This document shows, in pieces, positions 1-5,603 of a DNA stretch of 10,274 nucleotides. Location of the stretch: positions 1-10,274 of the forward strand of contig JADFLK010000041.1 in assembly GCA_022564455.1 (NCBI GenBank), in the 5' to 3' direction. The notes beneath the pieces are model-generated. The model did not search any database and was not told where the DNA came from. It saw nothing but the letters and a program-made list of their open reading frames with translations. Origin of the DNA: Bacteroidota bacterium. Its GTDB lineage: Bacteria; Bacteroidota; Rhodothermia; Rhodothermales; Rubricoccaceae. The position numbers were made by a program, and so were the translations under genes. Position 1 is the stretch's first letter. Each line of letters begins with the position of its first letter.

Positions 1-455
1 GCCGAATCACCGATTCGACTACGATCTCGCGCCTTGATCTCAACCGAGATGCGCTCCCCGACAAGTCGGGGCAGGCTGTCTCGGCGACAGAGCACGTAAT
101 TCAACAGCCTCTTAGGAGGCTGGCGGATTTAGGATGATTCTACTACGACGGTGGCTAATCGGCCCATTACCCCGCTCTTTTTCGTTATCCGCAGTACTGC
201 GGGACGCCTCAAAAGGCCGAGAAAATGGTCTCGATTTCCCATTGGTCTTGCTACGATCCCATAAACCCGAAAGACGCATGGTGAACCGAACGGGTGGAAA
301 ATAAAGACGCCCCGCTGAGGGGGGTGCCCCGGCTAAAGAAAACTACTATGGAACCCGTTGATCAATCCTCCTTCAGGGTGGGAGGCACTCGTGCCGATGA
401 TGCGCGAGGCCATCGCGCTATACCAACTATAGAAATCTCATCAATTGATCGACGA
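1..455. other. Gene-poor, hairpin-rich stretch
   Basis: No complete gene is convincing here. Short inverted repeats are dense: 3-17 (6-bp arms), 37-50 (5-bp), 56-71 (6-bp), 76-90 (5-bp), 105-122 (7-bp), a perfect 14-base palindrome at 189-202, 218-233, 384-395 and 402-418. A 7-base complementary pair, 289-295 with 353-359, could close a larger element. The first bases may contain the 3' end of an upstream gene. Plus frame 2 stays open to a TGA at 35-37 and would end in RFDYDLAP. Plus frame 3 is open to a TGA at 135-137. A minus frame is open from 128 to the left edge without an ATG and includes VEIKAR. These cannot be decided from the window alone. A 55-codon minus ORF (112-279) is arginine-rich and probably spurious. 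The sequence fits no tRNA, rRNA, tmRNA, RNase P or SRP RNA that I could recognise. Confidence 0.5.
295..326 (-). terminator. Possible intrinsic terminator, minus strand
   Basis: On the minus strand a GC-rich stem forms between 321-326 and 308-313 (six pairs, one a G-T wobble) around a 7-base loop. It is followed directly by the T-rich run TCTTTATTTT. It lies about 130 bases beyond the stop of the small membrane protein, at the right place to end the carbonic-anhydrase/small-protein transcript. A competing 4-bp register of the stem exists. On the plus strand the same hairpin is not followed by T residues, so it would work in only one direction. Confidence 0.4.
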
Positions 456-623
456 TCAGGCGTAGCACTGTCTCTGCAGGTCGCTGGCGTTGCGATACAC
501 ATACCGAGGAATCTTGATCGTATCGCGCTTTGCACGGTGGATTAGAGCGGTAGAAGCCAGACAGACCAGGCCGACGACAGTCAGCCAGCCAATGGGGCGG
601 GCGGGATTAAGAAGACGTGCCAT
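456..623 (-). CDS. Small single-span membrane protein, unknown function
   Basis: A 55-residue protein that I do not recognise. The chosen start is MARLLNPARP. An upstream in-frame ATG at 665 would add 14 residues of unremarkable sequence. Residues about 10-28 (PIGWLTVVGLVCLASTALI) form one hydrophobic, probably membrane-spanning segment. It is followed by a basic stretch (HRAKRDTIKIPR) and a tail ending in RQCYA, so the tail would be cytoplasmic by the positive-inside rule. The gene lies 85 bases downstream of the carbonic-anhydrase-like gene on the same strand, before a possible terminator, so the two could share a transcript. Support comes from composition and context only. The 10-base palindrome AAAGCGCTTT sits just upstream at about 647-656. 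A chance ORF is still possible. Confidence 0.45.
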   Translation of the reverse strand: MARLLNPARPIGWLTVVGLVCLASTALIHRAKRDTIKIPRYVYRNASDLQRQCYA

Positions 624-708
624 AACGAACTCGCTGGTGGGGGTACGAAAGCGCTTTGATTCCACTCAAATAGCACACCACAGACCGCATCAAGCCCATG
701 AATTTGAA

Positions 709-1263
709 CTAATGGCCCCGCTCATCCACGTAGAAGGGGTTTGTTGTAGGCCGGTCGAGGCCCAAGTACATCTTCGACATCCGTACGTAGTGGGTAGCAT
801 TCGCCTTGTTGTGCGCTACTTCTTCCTCTGTTAGCTGCCGGACGACCTTCGCCGGTGAGCCCAGCATGAGCGACCTCGGCGGAACGACGGTATTCATCGT
901 AACGAGCGCATTGGCGCCTACAATACTGCCCTCGCCGATCACCGCACCGTCCAATACGACCGCGCCCATTCCAATCAGACAGTCGTCCTCCACCGTGCAT
1001 CCGTGGACGATAGCCGAGTGACCAATCGTGACGCCCCTCCCAATCTTGCAAGGGTGCGTCTCACGCGAAACGTGAACCACGGCGCAATCCTGTACATTGC
1101 TCCGAGCGCCAATCTCGATCCAGTGGACATCTCCACGAAGCGAGGCGCCGAACCAGATGCTGGCCTCGGTACCCAACGTTACGTCGCCAACCACCGCTGC
1201 CGTTGGGGCGATGTAGTTGGAGTCATCGAAGCGTGGAGAGCGGCCGAGGAAGGAGTCGATCAT
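709..1263 (-). CDS. Gamma carbonic anhydrase family protein (left-handed beta-helix)
   Basis: A 184-residue cytoplasmic hexapeptide-repeat protein of the gamma carbonic anhydrase / YrdA / PaaY group. Members form trimers that bind a metal ion between subunits. Some hydrate CO2, others have no proven activity. Residues about 15-140 carry repeating [LIV]-G-x-x-x-x turns. The residues expected of the family are visible: RGD at 43-45, NVQD at 56-59, and three histidines that should bind the metal, H64 (AVVHV), H82 (IGHSAIVHG) and H87. The C-terminal helix (about 145-170) is the usual cap. The length is normal. The acidic-loop glutamates of the archaeal Cam enzyme are not seen, so it is closer to the CamH/YrdA type, and catalysis is not assured. 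The first ATG (MIDSFLGRSP) fits the family start. The gene diverges from the PHA-granule gene. Confidence 0.93.
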   Translation of the reverse strand: MIDSFLGRSPRFDDSNYIAPTAAVVGDVTLGTEASIWFGASLRGDVHWIEIGARSNVQDCAVVHVSRETHPCKIGRGVTIGHSAIVHGCTVEDDCLIGMGAVVLDGAVIGEGSIVGANALVTMNTVVPPRSLMLGSPAKVVRQLTEEEVAHNKANATHYVRMSKMYLGLDRPTTNPFYVDERGH

Positions 1264-1356
1264 GGGATTGGGAGCTTGGACTGCGAGACGAAGATATTCT
1301 CAGCCCGTAGCTTCGGTACTCCTCTCAGACTCTCAACCTCTCATACCACCCCAATT
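1264..1356. promoter_or_regulatory. Divergent intergenic region between carbonic-anhydrase and PHA-granule genes
   Basis: This 93-base gap must hold the promoters for both diverging genes. On the minus strand TATCTTCG (1289-1296) resembles the Bacteroidota -7 element TAnnTTTG with one mismatch, at a suitable distance from the ATG at 1263. No matching -33 element is evident, so this is weak. Three tandem octamers (1322-1345) sit next to the plus-strand gene. No Shine-Dalgarno sequence is seen on either side. Confidence 0.35.
1322..1345 (+). repeat. Three tandem copies of an octamer, CTCTCANN
   Basis: The copies read CTCTCAGA, CTCTCAAC and CTCTCATA, directly head to tail. The array ends 11 bases before the GTG start of the PHA-granule gene. 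The same octamer pattern recurs in the MoxR-DUF58 gap at 4488-4511, so it is more than a local pyrimidine run. Confidence 0.75.
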
Positions 1357-1641
1357 GTGTCCCACATCCACATCGCTCGCACGCACACGCTGGGGCTCGA
1401 GGCGGCTCGGACGGCGACCGACCGTGTAGCCGACGACCTACGTGCGGAGCACGGAGTGAAAGCCCATTGGGAAGGCAACACGCTGATGATTCGGGGCACG
1501 GGCGTTCGGGGCGAACTGGCCGTCAGCCACAACCTTGTGGAGGTGAAGGTGCGGCTGGGGCTCATGATGCGGGCCTTCCGGAGCACCCTGGAGAAAGAGA
1601 TCAACGAGCAACTGGACGAGCACCTCGGCGGAGGTTCCTAG
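1357..1641 (+). CDS. Polyhydroxyalkanoic acid system (PHA granule-associated) family protein
   Basis: A 94-residue protein matching the small PHA_gran_rgn family, found near or on polyhydroxyalkanoate granule systems in other bacteria but biochemically poorly defined. The GTG at 1357 is chosen because the family begins with an S-x-I-x-I-x-x-x-H-x-L-G-x-x-x-A pattern, here SHIHIARTHTLGLEAAR at residues 2-18. Further hallmarks are HWEGNTLMIRGTGVRGEL (about 37-54) and the C-terminal helix LGLMMRAFRSTLEKEINEQL. The only in-frame ATG upstream (1003) would run deep into the opposing carbonic-anhydrase gene and is rejected. No PHA synthase, phasin or depolymerase lies in the window, so the link to PHA rests on family resemblance. 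The EcsC-family gene follows after 70 bases on the same strand, possibly in one transcript. Confidence 0.85.
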   Translation: MSHIHIARTHTLGLEAARTATDRVADDLRAEHGVKAHWEGNTLMIRGTGVRGELAVSHNLVEVKVRLGLMMRAFRSTLEKEINEQLDEHLGGGS

Positions 1642-1711
1642 GAGTTCGCCGAAAACGCAACCCGGACGTGGCTTTTTCTGTATCGGCTGCGAGACCACGC
1701 GCTCCAAAACC

Positions 1712-2344
1712 ATGACATCTTTTCTCCTCAACCAATTGTACCCGAAGGCCGTTTCCGGCCTGCCGCTGGTGGATACACCGGAAAAACTCGCGGCGCCGTA
1801 CCTCCGGCGCGGGGCCTCACGCGCCCACGCAGAAGCGATGATCGGGCAACACATCGCACTTTCCGGCCTAACCGGATTCGTCACCGGCCTCGGCGGCTGG
1901 CTCTCGATGCCTGTCACCCTCCCAGCCAACCTCGCGGGCGTGGCGCTGCTTCAACTCCACATGGCCGCCTCGTGCGCCGTGCTCGCCGGCCGCGACCTCG
2001 ACGACGCGGACGCACGATCCGAAGTGGTCGAATGTCTGCTTAAAACCAGAGAAGGCGAGCCGAATACCGAGCAGGAGGAAACGCTGAGCCGCGTAACGGT
2101 GAAGCTGGCCGAGAAAGGGGTGCGATCCATCACCAAGGCCACCTTCCTCTGGGGAGCTGCGGCGGCGGGGCGCCGAATCGGCGGGCGGATTGCTCGCGGG
2201 GTGCCTTTCCTGGGTGGGGCAATCGGAGCGATATCCGACGCCTACAATACACGCATCGTAGCGCGGCACACGCTGGATACGTATTTCCCTCGCACCGACG
2301 AACCGAAGGTTCTGGAAGCCCACGACAAGACTGAAACAGTCTAG
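1712..2344 (+). CDS. EcsC family protein
   Basis: A 210-residue protein resembling the EcsC family, named after the third gene of the Bacillus ecs locus; the molecular function is unknown. The family blocks are visible: GLGGWLSMPVTLPANL at about 59-74, and GVPFLGGAIGAISDAYNT at about 163-180 followed by a basic, aromatic end (RIVARHTLDTYFP). Both blocks are glycine-rich and hydrophobic enough to associate with membrane, but I see no classic series of spans. The middle (about 95-130) is charged. No EcsA/EcsB ABC-transporter genes adjoin it. The ATG at 1712 has no clear ribosome-binding site, as is common in this lineage. Its stop codon (2342-2344) overlaps the stop of the convergent lipoprotein gene within CTAG, leaving no room for a separate terminator. 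Confidence 0.82.
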   Translation: MTSFLLNQLYPKAVSGLPLVDTPEKLAAPYLRRGASRAHAEAMIGQHIALSGLTGFVTGLGGWLSMPVTLPANLAGVALLQLHMAASCAVLAGRDLDDADARSEVVECLLKTREGEPNTEQEETLSRVTVKLAEKGVRSITKATFLWGAAAAGRRIGGRIARGVPFLGGAIGAISDAYNTRIVARHTLDTYFPRTDEPKVLEAHDKTETV

Positions 2345-2856
2345 TCCGTCCGCACAAGGAACATGCTGTCTACTTCAATCGGCTCGGTGGCCAGCGAGGC
2401 CAACTGCTCGTAGTCGATGAGATCCAGCGCAGCGCGCACGGCCACCGAATCGAACGCTTTGGCCTCGGCGGAATGATAGTCGTCCGCCATGACCATGCGC
2501 CCAAGTAGAATCTGGTAGGCTTCCATTTCGACCGTCGTGTCGCGGATAGCGCTGTCTCCGTAGGTTGCCATGAACAACTCGCGGCTGTCGAAGCTGGACA
2601 GGTTTATGGCCAGCCGCTGCCCCGACGCCGACTCGTATATCCGCGCAACCGTTATGAGGGCTAGCGTGTCTGTTTCCGTTTCGCGGTACCCGAGGTAAGT
2701 CGTGTCGCTCAGCGCGGCAAAACTGTCGACAGCCGATGGGAAAACGGCCATAAGTGCCTCCGCAGGCACAAGGTTGACGACGGGGTTGTCCGGCTCGGGC
2801 GTCGAGCACGCGAGGGGGGCGAGAACTACGAGAGCCAGGAAGAAACGAAGGGCCAT
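2341..2856 (-). CDS. Putative lipoprotein, unknown function
   Basis: A 171-residue protein. The chosen start, MALRFFLALVVLAPLACSTP, gives a short basic N-terminus, a hydrophobic core and a cysteine at residue 17 followed by a polar stretch, i.e. a lipoprotein signal. The lipobox P-L-A-C is unusual, because position -3 is normally leucine or similar. An upstream in-frame ATG at 2892 would place 12 polar residues before the signal and is less likely. The mature part is acidic with no motif I can name; it is a mixed alpha/beta sequence of ordinary composition. It would be membrane-anchored in the periplasm or outer membrane. The gene overlaps the EcsC-family gene by four bases at its stop and starts 234 bases beyond the end of the DUF58 gene on the same strand, a gap large enough for its own promoter. 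Confidence 0.72.
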   Translation of the reverse strand: MALRFFLALVVLAPLACSTPEPDNPVVNLVPAEALMAVFPSAVDSFAALSDTTYLGYRETETDTLALITVARIYESASGQRLAINLSSFDSRELFMATYGDSAIRDTTVEMEAYQILLGRMVMADDYHSAEAKAFDSVAVRAALDLIDYEQLASLATEPIEVDSMFLVRTD

Positions 2857-3090
2857 GCGTACGTGTGCTACAGAAGATGGCGAAGGTAGCACTTGTGCAT
2901 TATCGGCGCGTCCGCCAGATGCGAAGGTGGGTTCTATCTATGGGTGATTTTCTTTTGTGGCGAGGATCGTGTTCGAACTATCAGGACCGAAGTCTAAAGG
3001 TCGAGTTCGGCGTTCGAGAGGATTGTGCATCTTTGGCCCCTCGCATCATGATTGATGATGTATAAAACACCAGTCGGGCTAACTAAGCGT
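2857..3090. other. Intergenic gap between DUF58 and lipoprotein genes
   Basis: These 234 bases contain no convincing gene; a 66-codon plus ORF (2865-3065) looks like chance. A 17-base hairpin (3044-3060, six-base arms CATCAT/ATGATG) lies about 30 bases past the DUF58 stop but is not followed by a T-run on the minus strand. The operon's end is therefore not marked by an obvious intrinsic terminator. I found no clear -7/-33 promoter for the lipoprotein gene. Confidence 0.5.
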
Positions 3091-4440
3091 TCAAATCATC
3101 CCTCGCGCCTTGATCTCCAGGTACTTGTTGATGGCGTCAACCGTGAGGGATTCGGGCCTCGTGAGCAACGCGCCGATGCCATTGCGCTCGAGTTCGCGAG
3201 CGATCTCCCGTTTCTCTACGGCGAGACCCTCCGCGAACGCCTTCACGTAAACGTCCTCTACCCTTTCGGACGGCTGCTCCAGCAGTTCGCGCAGGCCCGT
3301 GTTCTCAAAGAAAACGACGACGAGGCGGTGCATCCGGGCGATCCGCCGCAGATAGGGCAACTGCCGCCGGAGACCACTCCTCGTCTCAAAGTTAGTGAAC
3401 AGCAGCATGAGGCCGCGCTTGCGAAGGGAGCGCACGATCGTAGCGAGTAGCGCTTCGTACGAGGGGTCGCGGAAGCCGGTCTCCAGCTTGTAGAGGGCTT
3501 CGAGCAGTCGCGGAAGTTGCGACCGACGCCGGTCAGCGGGCAAGACAGCCCGGATCTCCTCGTTGAACGCTATGAGCCCAGCCTTGTCGGATTTCAGCAA
3601 GGCGATGTTTAACAGTACCAGCGCCGCATTGATGGAATGGTCGAGGAGGGTAAGGCCATCGAACGGCGAGCGCATTGTGCGGCCCATGTCGAGAACGGCG
3701 TAGATCGGCTGCGAGCGCTCTTCCTCGTACTGGTTGACCATCAGCCGGCCGCCGCGCCGCGCCGTGGCCTTCCAGTTCACGCTGCGACGGTCGTCGCCGG
3801 GCACGTACTCGCGGATCTGGTCAAACTCCATCGTGTGCCCGAGCCGCCGCACCTTCTTGACGCCTACCTCCTCCAACCGGTTGGTGGTGGCGAGGAAGGC
3901 GTAGCGATGCATCTGGATAACGGACGGATACACCGCGGCCTCGACCTCCGCACCGGTTCTGAACCTCCTCAAAAGAAGCCCGACCGGCGATTCCGCAAAC
4001 ATATTGACGTGGCCGAAAACGTACGCGCCGCGTTCAGTCGGGCGGAGAGTGTAGCGAAGCGTCTTCTCCTCGCCCGGTGCCATTGGCACCACAAACCCGT
4101 TGTCGCGCACCTGAAACTGCACCGGCACCTCGTCAATGATCCGCGCCTTTACCTTGAAGCCATAGGTGTTACGAACGGTCAGCGCAATCACGTTGAGGTC
4201 GCCGTTGGAAAGTTGCAGCGGGACGTTGCGCTCGGCCTCCAGCCCTCCGCTCTTCCCTTTCCTTGTCCGCCAGAGAAGCACGCCGTCGGCGAGCATTGTG
4301 GCTACGAGAATGGCCGCGCCGATCCTCGCTACGAGAAAGAGCGGAGCCCAATAGTATCCCGCCACACAAAGCACAATCATCACCACAAGAATGGCGAAGA
4401 AGCGTTTGGTGAGGTAGAGGGATTTTATCAGGGAGAACAT
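3091..4440 (-). CDS. DUF58 domain-containing membrane-anchored protein
   Basis: A 449-residue protein of the DUF58 family, the usual partner of MoxR ATPases. Two adjoining hydrophobic stretches at about 14-33 and 34-56 anchor the N-terminus. Residues about 70-170 form a beta-rich region. The family signature PGDDRRSVNWKATARRG (214-230) is intact. It leads into a von Willebrand A-like region beginning YAVLDMGRTM, in which the metal-site motif is D251-x-G-x-T255 rather than the canonical D-x-S-x-S. This departure is common in DUF58 proteins. The remaining strands follow (GLIAFNEEI at about 288-296, GLMLLFTNFE at about 343-352, HRLVVVFFEN at about 371-380). It is the last gene of the evident operon, 82 bases after MoxR. 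It is probably a client or partner of that ATPase at the membrane; its direct function is unknown. Confidence 0.93.
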   Translation of the reverse strand: MFSLIKSLYLTKRFFAILVVMIVLCVAGYYWAPLFLVARIGAAILVATMLADGVLLWRTRKGKSGGLEAERNVPLQLSNGDLNVIALTVRNTYGFKVKARIIDEVPVQFQVRDNGFVVPMAPGEEKTLRYTLRPTERGAYVFGHVNMFAESPVGLLLRRFRTGAEVEAAVYPSVIQMHRYAFLATTNRLEEVGVKKVRRLGHTMEFDQIREYVPGDDRRSVNWKATARRGGRLMVNQYEEERSQPIYAVLDMGRTMRSPFDGLTLLDHSINAALVLLNIALLKSDKAGLIAFNEEIRAVLPADRRRSQLPRLLEALYKLETGFRDPSYEALLATIVRSLRKRGLMLLFTNFETRSGLRRQLPYLRRIARMHRLVVVFFENTGLRELLEQPSERVEDVYVKAFAEGLAVEKREIARELERNGIGALLTRPESLTVDAINKYLEIKARGMI

Positions 4441-4487
4441 GGCTTCTCGAACGAAACTAGTGGTGCGAGGCAGTGAGAGACGCTTTC

Positions 4488-4511
4488 CCCTCAGCCCCTC
4501 ATACTCTCACA
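4488..4511. repeat. Three tandem octamers of the CYCTCANN type
   Basis: On the plus strand the units are CCCTCAGC, CCCTCATA and CTCTCACA, directly adjoining, in the gap between the MoxR stop and the DUF58 start. The last unit also contributes the right arm of a 7-base inverted repeat, GTGAGAG (4473-4479) with CTCTCAC (4504-4510). In the operon mRNA this gives a hairpin with a 24-base loop. The octamer matches the array at 1322-1345. Confidence 0.7.
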
Positions 4512-4522
4512 CCCGTTAAGCC

Positions 4523-5563
4523 CTAACGCGGCACTTCAATTTCCTCCACAATCCGCTTCAGCACGGTACCGGCGCGAACACCTTCGACCTCTTTCTCGGG
4601 GGTGAGGATGATGCGGTGGCGAAGCGCCGGTGCCACGACCGCTCGCACATCTTCTGGGGTAGCGAAGTCGCGGCCGCTCATCGCGGCGACGGCCTTGGCG
4701 CCGACAAGGATGGCTAGCGAGGCACGTGGACTCCCGCCGAGGTACAGCGCCGGATGCGTCCGCGTAGCGGAGACAATCTGAGCCACGTAGCTGGATATCT
4801 TCGGCTCCACGCGCACCTTGCGGACGGCGGCCTGCGCCTCACGGATCCGCGCGACATCGAGGACGGGCTGCACCTTGTCGATGTCCACGAAGCCGCCGTG
4901 GCCCTGAAAACGCTCGAGGATCTCCTCCTCCTCCGCCAAAGATGGATAGCCGACACGCACTTTGAACAGAAAGCGGTCGAGCTGGGCTTCGGGGAGGCGG
5001 TACGTGCCCTCGTGGTCAATCGGGTTCTGCGTGGCGAACACGATGAACGGCTCGTCCATTTTGTAGGTGGTACCGTCTACCGTGATCTGATGCTCCTCCA
5101 TCACCTCGAACAGCGCGGCCTGCGTCTTGGCGGGGGCGCGGTTGATCTCGTCGATGAGGATGGCGGAGGAGAATATCGGGCCGCGATGGAACTCGAACTC
5201 GCCTGTTTTCGGACTGAATACATTCGTGCCGATCACGTCCGATGGCATCAGGTCTGGTGTAAACTGGATGCGGCTGTAGGGCAGCCCTGTAGCCTTGGCC
5301 ATCAGCTTGGCCGTGAGCGTTTTGGCAACGCCCGGCACGCCTTCTATGAGCACGTGGCCACCCGCGAGCAGCGCAGCGATCAGCTCATCCACGAAGCCGT
5401 ACTGCCCCACGATCAGCTTGCCAACTTCGCTGCGGAGGGCATCAACCGAGGCCGCCAGGCCGGAAAGGTCGGTTCGCGGCTCGAAGATGGGTTGCGTGCT
5501 CTCTGCCTGTGCGCCGTCAGGTTCGGGCTCGGGCACCGGGTTGTTTTCGGGGATCTCAGTCAT
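4523..5563 (-). CDS. MoxR-type AAA+ ATPase
   Basis: A 346-residue cytoplasmic ATPase. MoxR proteins are AAA+ machines thought to help assemble or activate partner proteins, often ones with von Willebrand A-like domains. All core motifs are present: Walker A GVPGVAKT (75-82), Walker B ILIDEINR (135-142), sensor 1 ATQNP (177-181), the LDRF arginine-finger region (195-198) and the sensor-2 segment GSPRA (277-281) in the C-terminal lid. The start at 5563 (MTEIPENNPV) gives a proline- and acid-rich N-terminal tail of about 30 residues before the ATPase. An in-frame ATG at 5749 would overlap the upstream DUF4350 gene by about 145 bases and is rejected. It lies 40 bases after DUF4350 and 82 before DUF58, which makes those the likely functional partners. 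All catalytic residues are intact. Confidence 0.96.
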   Translation of the reverse strand: MTEIPENNPVPEPEPDGAQAESTQPIFEPRTDLSGLAASVDALRSEVGKLIVGQYGFVDELIAALLAGGHVLIEGVPGVAKTLTAKLMAKATGLPYSRIQFTPDLMPSDVIGTNVFSPKTGEFEFHRGPIFSSAILIDEINRAPAKTQAALFEVMEEHQITVDGTTYKMDEPFIVFATQNPIDHEGTYRLPEAQLDRFLFKVRVGYPSLAEEEEILERFQGHGGFVDIDKVQPVLDVARIREAQAAVRKVRVEPKISSYVAQIVSATRTHPALYLGGSPRASLAILVGAKAVAAMSGRDFATPEDVRAVVAPALRHRIILTPEKEVEGVRAGTVLKRIVEEIEVPR

Positions 5564-5603
5564 CGGAGTGATTAGGAAGGAGTCAGAGTGATAAACATCA
5601 CGT

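Noticed and set aside
95..137. Insertion-sequence end (TTCAACAGCCTC)
   Set aside because: No second end, transposase remnant or duplicated target could be identified, so it is kept only as a possibility in the left-end finding.
112..279. 55-codon minus-strand ORF
   Set aside because: It is arginine-rich, has no recognisable domain, and its stop falls in the loop of a hairpin, so it is most likely chance.
264..295. ACCCGAAAGA...ATGGTGAAC resembling a conserved large-subunit rRNA segment
   Set aside because: The match is short and interrupted, and neighbouring bases do not fit any 23S helix context.
319..390. Resemblance to a TPP riboswitch (GGGGTGCC...GGCTAAAG, later TTGATC)
   Set aside because: The expected GGCTGAGA and the conserved GATC..GGATAAT..CAGCG part are not matched, and no thiamine gene follows on either strand.
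2865..3065. 66-codon plus-strand ORF in the gap before DUF58
   Set aside because: It overlaps nothing conserved, has no plausible leader, and its composition is not protein-like.
3637..4476. Long plus-strand ORF of 279 codons
   Set aside because: It lies opposite the clear DUF58 gene, and its protein is histidine- and arginine-rich with no motif, as expected of an antisense shadow.
4754..5575. Plus-strand ORF of 273 codons
   Set aside because: It lies opposite the MoxR gene, whose ATPase motifs are intact on the minus strand.
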